Positions 60,263 through 64,000 of a DNA stretch of 64,000 bases are shown here, one piece after another. Under the pieces are notes generated by a model, which did not search any database, was not told the DNA's origin, and saw only the letters and a list, made by a program, of their open reading frames with translations. Origin of the DNA: CAMLJR01 sp964500675 (GTDB lineage Bacteria > Pseudomonadota > Gammaproteobacteria > Pseudomonadales > CAMLJR01). Within the stretch, counting starts at the first letter, position 1. Every line of letters begins with the position of its first letter. Position numbers and translations under genes: made by a program. Location of the stretch: NCBI GenBank assembly GCA_964500675.1, contig CAZCNY010000001.1, positions 620,001-684,000 on the forward strand. Direction: 5' to 3'.

Positions 60263-62458
60263 TCAACTAGCCGACCCGGATTGACGCTCGACCGCGTAAC
60301 GCTGTAACCACAACTCCATATCTGACGCGATCAACGGTTTGCACATCAGAAATCCCTGCACTTCGTCGCAGCCTAAATCGGTAATGATTTGCAGCTCACT
60401 TTCCGACTCCACTCCCTCGGCGATCACTTTAATATTCAAGCGGTGCGACAAACTGGCAACGGCCGTCACGATGGCGGACTGCTCCGACTCGTAAGCGATG
60501 TCGCTGACGAAACAGCGGTCGATTTTTAGTGTATCGATAGGAAAGCGCGTCAAATAACTCAACGACGAATAGCCGGTCCCGAAATCATCGAGCGCAATCG
60601 AAATACCATGTCCGCGCAACTCTTCAATCACGGAGTGAGCGCGCGGATCGCTCATCAGCACCCCCTCCGTAATTTCAAGCTCCAAATGCTGCGGCGCCAA
60701 GCCCGATTGCGCTAATGCCGTGAGCACCATAGCGGCGACGTTCGGCTCGCGAAACTGACGCGCGGAAATATTTACCGCAACACGCCCCGCAACCAAATCC
60801 CGCTCCAACCATTGACGAAATTGATAACAGGCAGTTTGCAACACCCAGCGCCCGATCTCGACGATTTGGCCGGTCTCTTCGGCAACATTGATGAACTCCG
60901 CTGGCGACACATGGCCTCGCGTCGGATGTTGCCAGCGAATTAACGCTTCAAATCCGGTCACCGCGCCGCTGCGCACGGCGATCTTGGGCTGGTAATACAC
61001 GAGAAATTCACCGCGCCGCAAAGCTTTGCGCATGTCGCTTTGCGTGGACATCTGCGTCGCAACCTGCGCCACTAAATCGCCGTGATATTCGCGCACATCG
61101 GAACGCGCTTCCGTTTTTGCTTCGCGCAATGCCATATCCGCCTGCTGTAATAGCACCTCGGCCGGACAATTCGCTTCATTGGAACAACTGAAACCCAGAC
61201 TCGCCGTGACAAACACCTCCTGACCGCGGTAGAGAAATGCCTGTTGAAACAATTGTCGCGCCGCCTGCGCCAAATCGCGTGCGGCCTGTCGCGCGGAAGT
61301 ACTGGTGATCAACAGCGCAAACGCATCGGCACCGAGGCGCGCGACGAGTCCGGCGCCAAACTCGCCGCTGACATCGATCGTTAGAGACAGCCGATCCAGC
61401 AATACTTGCGACGACGGCGCATCCACAAGCCGCGTCAATCTTGTCGCCACTTGCCGCAATACGGCATCGCCCGCGCCGTGCCCCATTGCGTTGTTGACGC
61501 GACTGAAAAGATCGAGATCGATGCAGATCAGTGCGACGCTCTGACCAGCGAGATGCGCGCGCGGAATTTCCTGATCGAGAACGAGCTCCAGCAGGGAGCG
61601 ATTGGGCAAAGCAGTCAAGCGATCGAAGTACGCCAAACGCAACACTTCGCGCTCGCCCTCTTTGCGCGCCGAAATATCCATGCTGATGCCGAGCAAATGC
61701 CTGGACGCATCCTCATCGGGCACCACGGCCAAATGCATTTCCATGATACGTTCGCTGCCATCTGCAAACTGCACGCGATGTTCTACGCGCCCGCTGTCAC
61801 TCTGTCGAATCGCGGCGTAAATTGCTTGCTCCAGTGCCGCTCGATCATCGGGGTGAGTGACATCCAACAGGCAACGGAAACTATTTCCGCACTGTTGGGA
61901 GTCGATGTTGTACAGCTGACACAACTCATCGGATATCGATACACGATTTTTATCGATATTAAATTCCCAATGCCCGAGCTTGGCGATACGTTGTGCTGTC
62001 GCCAGAGATTTGCGACTCAGACGCAACTCCTCGAACAACGAGCGCGCTCGCAACAGATAGCGAATACGGTGCACGAGCAAAGCGTGATTGATGGGCTTGG
62101 TGATGAAATCGGTGGCACCTACTTCATAGGCGCGATCGATCGATGCGACATCGTCGAGACCCGTCAGCATGACGACAGGAATGAAATGCGCGCGTGGGTG
62201 GCGCCGCAATTGCACGCACACCTCGAAACCATCGATATCGGGTAACAGCGCATCGAGCAGAATCAAATCGGGCTCGGCGACAAAAGCTTGCTCGAGCGCC
62301 GCCTGACCGCAATCGACACCGACGACGACAAGCTGGGCAACATTGAGAATACGAGTAATTAGCGCGCGCTCGACCGGGTTATCCTCAACTACCAGGATAA
62401 CCGGAGCGTTTTCATTTGGCGCTTCAGCGTCCGCTGATGACAACATCTTCTCTGCCAT
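60263..62458 (-). CDS. REC-PAS-GGDEF(degenerate)-EAL phosphodiesterase-like protein
   Basis: 731 aa from ATG 62458. Receiver domain (about 15-135; VEDNPVERALI, LLDALLPDIDGFE), PAS/PAC region (about 150-275), GGDEF domain (about 285-460) whose signature reads LGADAF instead of GGDEF and lacks the I-site, then a complete EAL domain (about 475-725): GFEALIRWQHP, VNISARQF, LEITEGVLMSD, ALDDFGTGYSSLSYL, LKIDRCF and AEGVES. It should therefore break down c-di-GMP. It sits between fliS and fleQ, probably cotranscribed with fliS, next to a c-di-GMP-responsive regulator. Confidence 0.93.
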   Translation of the reverse strand: MAEKMLSSADAEAPNENAPVILVVEDNPVERALITRILNVAQLVVVGVDCGQAALEQAFVAEPDLILLDALLPDIDGFEVCVQLRRHPRAHFIPVVMLTGLDDVASIDRAYEVGATDFITKPINHALLVHRIRYLLRARSLFEELRLSRKSLATAQRIAKLGHWEFNIDKNRVSISDELCQLYNIDSQQCGNSFRCLLDVTHPDDRAALEQAIYAAIRQSDSGRVEHRVQFADGSERIMEMHLAVVPDEDASRHLLGISMDISARKEGEREVLRLAYFDRLTALPNRSLLELVLDQEIPRAHLAGQSVALICIDLDLFSRVNNAMGHGAGDAVLRQVATRLTRLVDAPSSQVLLDRLSLTIDVSGEFGAGLVARLGADAFALLITSTSARQAARDLAQAARQLFQQAFLYRGQEVFVTASLGFSCSNEANCPAEVLLQQADMALREAKTEARSDVREYHGDLVAQVATQMSTQSDMRKALRRGEFLVYYQPKIAVRSGAVTGFEALIRWQHPTRGHVSPAEFINVAEETGQIVEIGRWVLQTACYQFRQWLERDLVAGRVAVNISARQFREPNVAAMVLTALAQSGLAPQHLELEITEGVLMSDPRAHSVIEELRGHGISIALDDFGTGYSSLSYLTRFPIDTLKIDRCFVSDIAYESEQSAIVTAVASLSHRLNIKVIAEGVESESELQIITDLGCDEVQGFLMCKPLIASDMELWLQRYAVERQSGSAS

Positions 62459-62557
62459 CCCTTTCCAAGCAAAGCCCGCGCATACAGGCTCGACGTTGTA
62501 CAACGTTAGCGATGGGCTTTGCGACAGCGGTTACATAGCCGTATGGCAGCGCTGAAA

Positions 62558-62953
62558 TCAGCCTCGTGCTACCGCGTCCTCGATACCATCCCATCCCTCT
62601 TTTATTTTCCGCATCAGCTCGGCAACTTCGTCGAGAGCGGCTTCACTATTTTGTATATTCGCTTCAAGCAAGCGACGTTGCATGTAATCGTAGAGCGCAT
62701 CCAATTGCTCCGGCAGTGAACTCTCCACTTCTTTATTTAAGCTTGCCTGCAAACCCGCAATGATATTCAACGCCTTGCTGATCGCGAGGCCTTTCGCGGG
62801 CACATCATTGCGTCGCAACGCGCCTTTGGCCTCGGCGATACGCTGCAGACAACCCTGCATGAGCATCTGGATAAGTTTATGCGGGGAAGCTCCCTCCACG
62901 GCTGCTGAAGTGTTGACCTGTTGATATTGAGATACTGCGCGCTGGCTTACCAT
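62558..62953 (-). CDS. fliS: Flagellin export chaperone FliS
   Basis: 131 aa from ATG 62953, with GGAGG upstream. The FliS fold is recognisable by VSQYQQVNTSAAVEGASPHK, LIQMLMQGCLQRIAEAKGAL and the closing LMRKIKEGWDGIE. It binds the C-terminus of flagellin in the cytosol and hands it to the export gate. A sigma-28 promoter lies upstream (63051-63077). The divergent gene is fliC. Confidence 0.93.
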   Translation of the reverse strand: MVSQRAVSQYQQVNTSAAVEGASPHKLIQMLMQGCLQRIAEAKGALRRNDVPAKGLAISKALNIIAGLQASLNKEVESSLPEQLDALYDYMQRRLLEANIQNSEAALDEVAELMRKIKEGWDGIEDAVARG

Positions 62954-63050
62954 AATTGACTCATTCCTCCCGCTCGCCACGGCGTTATGTGAAACAGTAT
63001 AGGCAGAGGCTGCAATCGAAAAATTAAAGTTGCGTAAATATCGCTTATGG

Positions 63051-63077
63051 GTAGCGGCTAGGCGGCCGATAACTTTA
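63051..63077 (-). promoter_or_regulatory. Sigma-28 promoter of fliS
   Basis: On the minus strand TAAAGTTA (63077-63070), 11 bases, then GCCGCTAC (63058-63051): 7 of 8 and 6 of 8 matches to the FliA consensus TAAAGTTT-N11-GCCGATAA. The start would be near 63043, about 90 bases before fliS. Confidence 0.6.
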
Positions 63078-63179
63078 CCGGCAAAAAGAAAAATCTACTA
63101 AGCAGCCATCGAATGTAGACCTATCGCAAAACCGCGCCGCAAAGCGATAAGCCATAACCATTCAATCTAAACAAAAAAT

Positions 63180-63206
63180 TAAAGGTCCCGGAAAAGACGC
63201 CGATAC
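63180..63206 (+). promoter_or_regulatory. Sigma-28 promoter of fliC
   Basis: TAAAGGTC (63180-63187), 11 bases, then GCCGATAC (63199-63206): close to the FliA consensus, with 7 of 8 in the -10 part. Transcription would start near 63214, leaving a leader of about 90 bases. Confidence 0.8.
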
Positions 63207-63229
63207 CCATGGTGAGGCAAGCTCAAGTC

Positions 63230-63245
63230 GGTGTGGATTCACACC
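63230..63245 (+). promoter_or_regulatory. Hairpin with GGA in the fliC leader
   Basis: GGTGTG (63230-63235) pairs with CACACC (63240-63245) around the loop GATT, which places a GGA at the stem-loop junction, as in CsrA/RsmA sites. Further GGA words occur at about 63283-63300 up to the ribosome-binding site GAGGAG. Confidence 0.4.
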
Positions 63246-63305
63246 TCAGTAGTCAAACAACCTTCCTGACGGCAGCAGACCGGACGGGAGTCGAGGAGAA
63301 ATAAA

Positions 63306-64000
63306 ATGTCACAGATTATCAACACCAACATCAACTCGTTGATTGCTCAGAATAACCTGAACACTTCACAGAGTTCATTGCAAACGTCGTTATCCCGTCT
63401 GTCTTCTGGCTTGCGCATCAACAGCGCTGCAGATGATGCGGCTGGTCTCGCGATCGCATCGCGCTTCACTACACAGATCAACGGTCTCAACCAAGCTTCT
63501 CGCAACGCTAACGACGGTATTTCGCTCTCGCAAACCACGGGCGGCTCACTTGCCGAAGTCACCAACAACCTGCAGCGCATCCGCGAGCTGGCCGTGCAAT
63601 CCGCCAACGGCACCAACTCCGCCAGCGATCGCTCGGCGCTCGATTCCGAAGTACAGCAGCGCTTGGCTGAGATCAACCGTATCGCCACGCAGACCTCTTT
63701 TAACGGCTTGAATGTTCTCGACGGCACTTATGGCACAGAACAGTTTCAGGTCGGCGCTAACGCAGGCCAAACCATTTCCGTAACGCTGTCACAAGGCGTC
63801 AAGCTCAGCCAAATTGGACAAATCGCAACGGGAACCTCCACCTCGACGACAGGTGTTGGACAAACAGCTCTCGGCGGCACAGGCACCTACCAAGTTGGCT
63901 CTGCCACTGCCGTCACCGTAGGCGCATCGGTTCAAGGATCGCAAGTCGGTCAATCCGCAGGCAGCGCTTACGCGAAAGCAACGGCAATCCAATCGGCCGG
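63306..64000 (+). CDS. fliC: Flagellin FliC (5' part)
   Basis: At least 231 codons; the gene runs off the right edge. GAGGAG precedes ATG 63306. The conserved D0/D1 N-terminus is complete: IINTNINSLIAQNNLNTSQS, SLQTSLSRLSSGLRINSAAD, DAAGLAIASRFTTQINGLNQ, then RIRELAVQSANGTNSASDRS and TSFNGLNVLDG. From about residue 145 the Gly/Thr/Ser/Gln-rich variable region begins (GTYGTEQFQVGANAGQ onward). Flagellin is exported with FliS and forms the filament. It is divergent from fliS rather than in line with it. Confidence 0.95.
   Translation, partial: MSQIINTNINSLIAQNNLNTSQSSLQTSLSRLSSGLRINSAADDAAGLAIASRFTTQINGLNQASRNANDGISLSQTTGGSLAEVTNNLQRIRELAVQSANGTNSASDRSALDSEVQQRLAEINRIATQTSFNGLNVLDGTYGTEQFQVGANAGQTISVTLSQGVKLSQIGQIATGTSTSTTGVGQTALGGTGTYQVGSATAVTVGASVQGSQVGQSAGSAYAKATAIQSA

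Noticed and set aside
61406..62245. 279-codon open frame on the plus strand
   Set aside because: It lies wholly antisense to the phosphodiesterase gene, whose receiver and PAS domains are clearly coding; the antisense product has no recognisable motif.

Overview
The window reads as chromosomal DNA of a motile, Gram-negative gammaproteobacterium with moderately high GC, of a Pseudomonas/Cellvibrionales-like type. This rests on the FleQ-FleS-FleR flagellar regulators, a MuxABC-OpmB-type efflux operon, the lptFG/pepA/valS neighbourhood, SlyX with a C-terminal PPHY, a PA3496-like small protein, BolA, TrhO and a DUF1244 protein. No tRNA, rRNA, CRISPR array, insertion sequence, integrase or phage structural gene was seen.

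Layout. 1-1811: the end of a biotin-carrier subunit, then purEK. 1812-8417: a patchy accessory stretch with an AT-rich FRG-domain gene, a cytochrome b561-arsA pair and a hybrid histidine kinase. Each block is followed by a reversed copy of the 3' end of one GNAT acetyltransferase gene; the only intact copy lies at 7908-8417. 8484-10589: guanine deaminase and aquaporin. 10697-19812: a leftward four-gene RND efflux operon. 19978-24145: a rightward glycolipid (probably lipid A hexosamine) modification cluster. 24172-28118: DUF1244, a lysine/alanine-rich histone-like protein, a class II amidotransferase, an AraC regulator, a CoA-binding protein and carbonic anhydrase.

28227-37190 is rich in signalling genes: a diguanylate cyclase, a PA3496-like protein, an HDOD protein, a MinD/FleN-like ATPase, an HDOD-GAF-kinase and a REC-PAS-GGDEF-EAL protein whose upstream region carries two families of about 19-21 bp direct repeats. 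37204-42837: TrhO, BolA, a protein with LAPVG repeats, a two-component system, a secreted protein and an RDD protein. 42858-50842: lptG-lptF diverging from pepA, an acidic unknown protein in the place of holC, valS and a cold-shock protein. 50839-53180: a diguanylate cyclase/CheC-like pair, slyX and an SUI1/YciH factor.

53362-55637 holds an orphan PEP-CTERM-type acyltransferase behind a good sigma-54 promoter, and a membrane/coiled-coil protein of unknown function. 55802-64000 is a flagellar block: leftward fliS, a c-di-GMP phosphodiesterase-like protein, fleQ, fleS and fleR, with rightward fliC. I could read candidate sigma-28 promoters (fliC, fliS), a sigma-54 promoter (fleSR), and a sigma-70 promoter overlapped by a FleQ-box-like palindrome (fleQ).

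The unifying theme is c-di-GMP and motility/biofilm signalling: four GGDEF-containing proteins, two HDOD proteins, FleQ and a CheC-like protein. The observations most worth follow-up are the scattered GNAT 3' ends, the sigma-54-driven orphan acyltransferase, the HDOD/MinD/HDOD-kinase cluster and the repeat array before the GGDEF-EAL gene.
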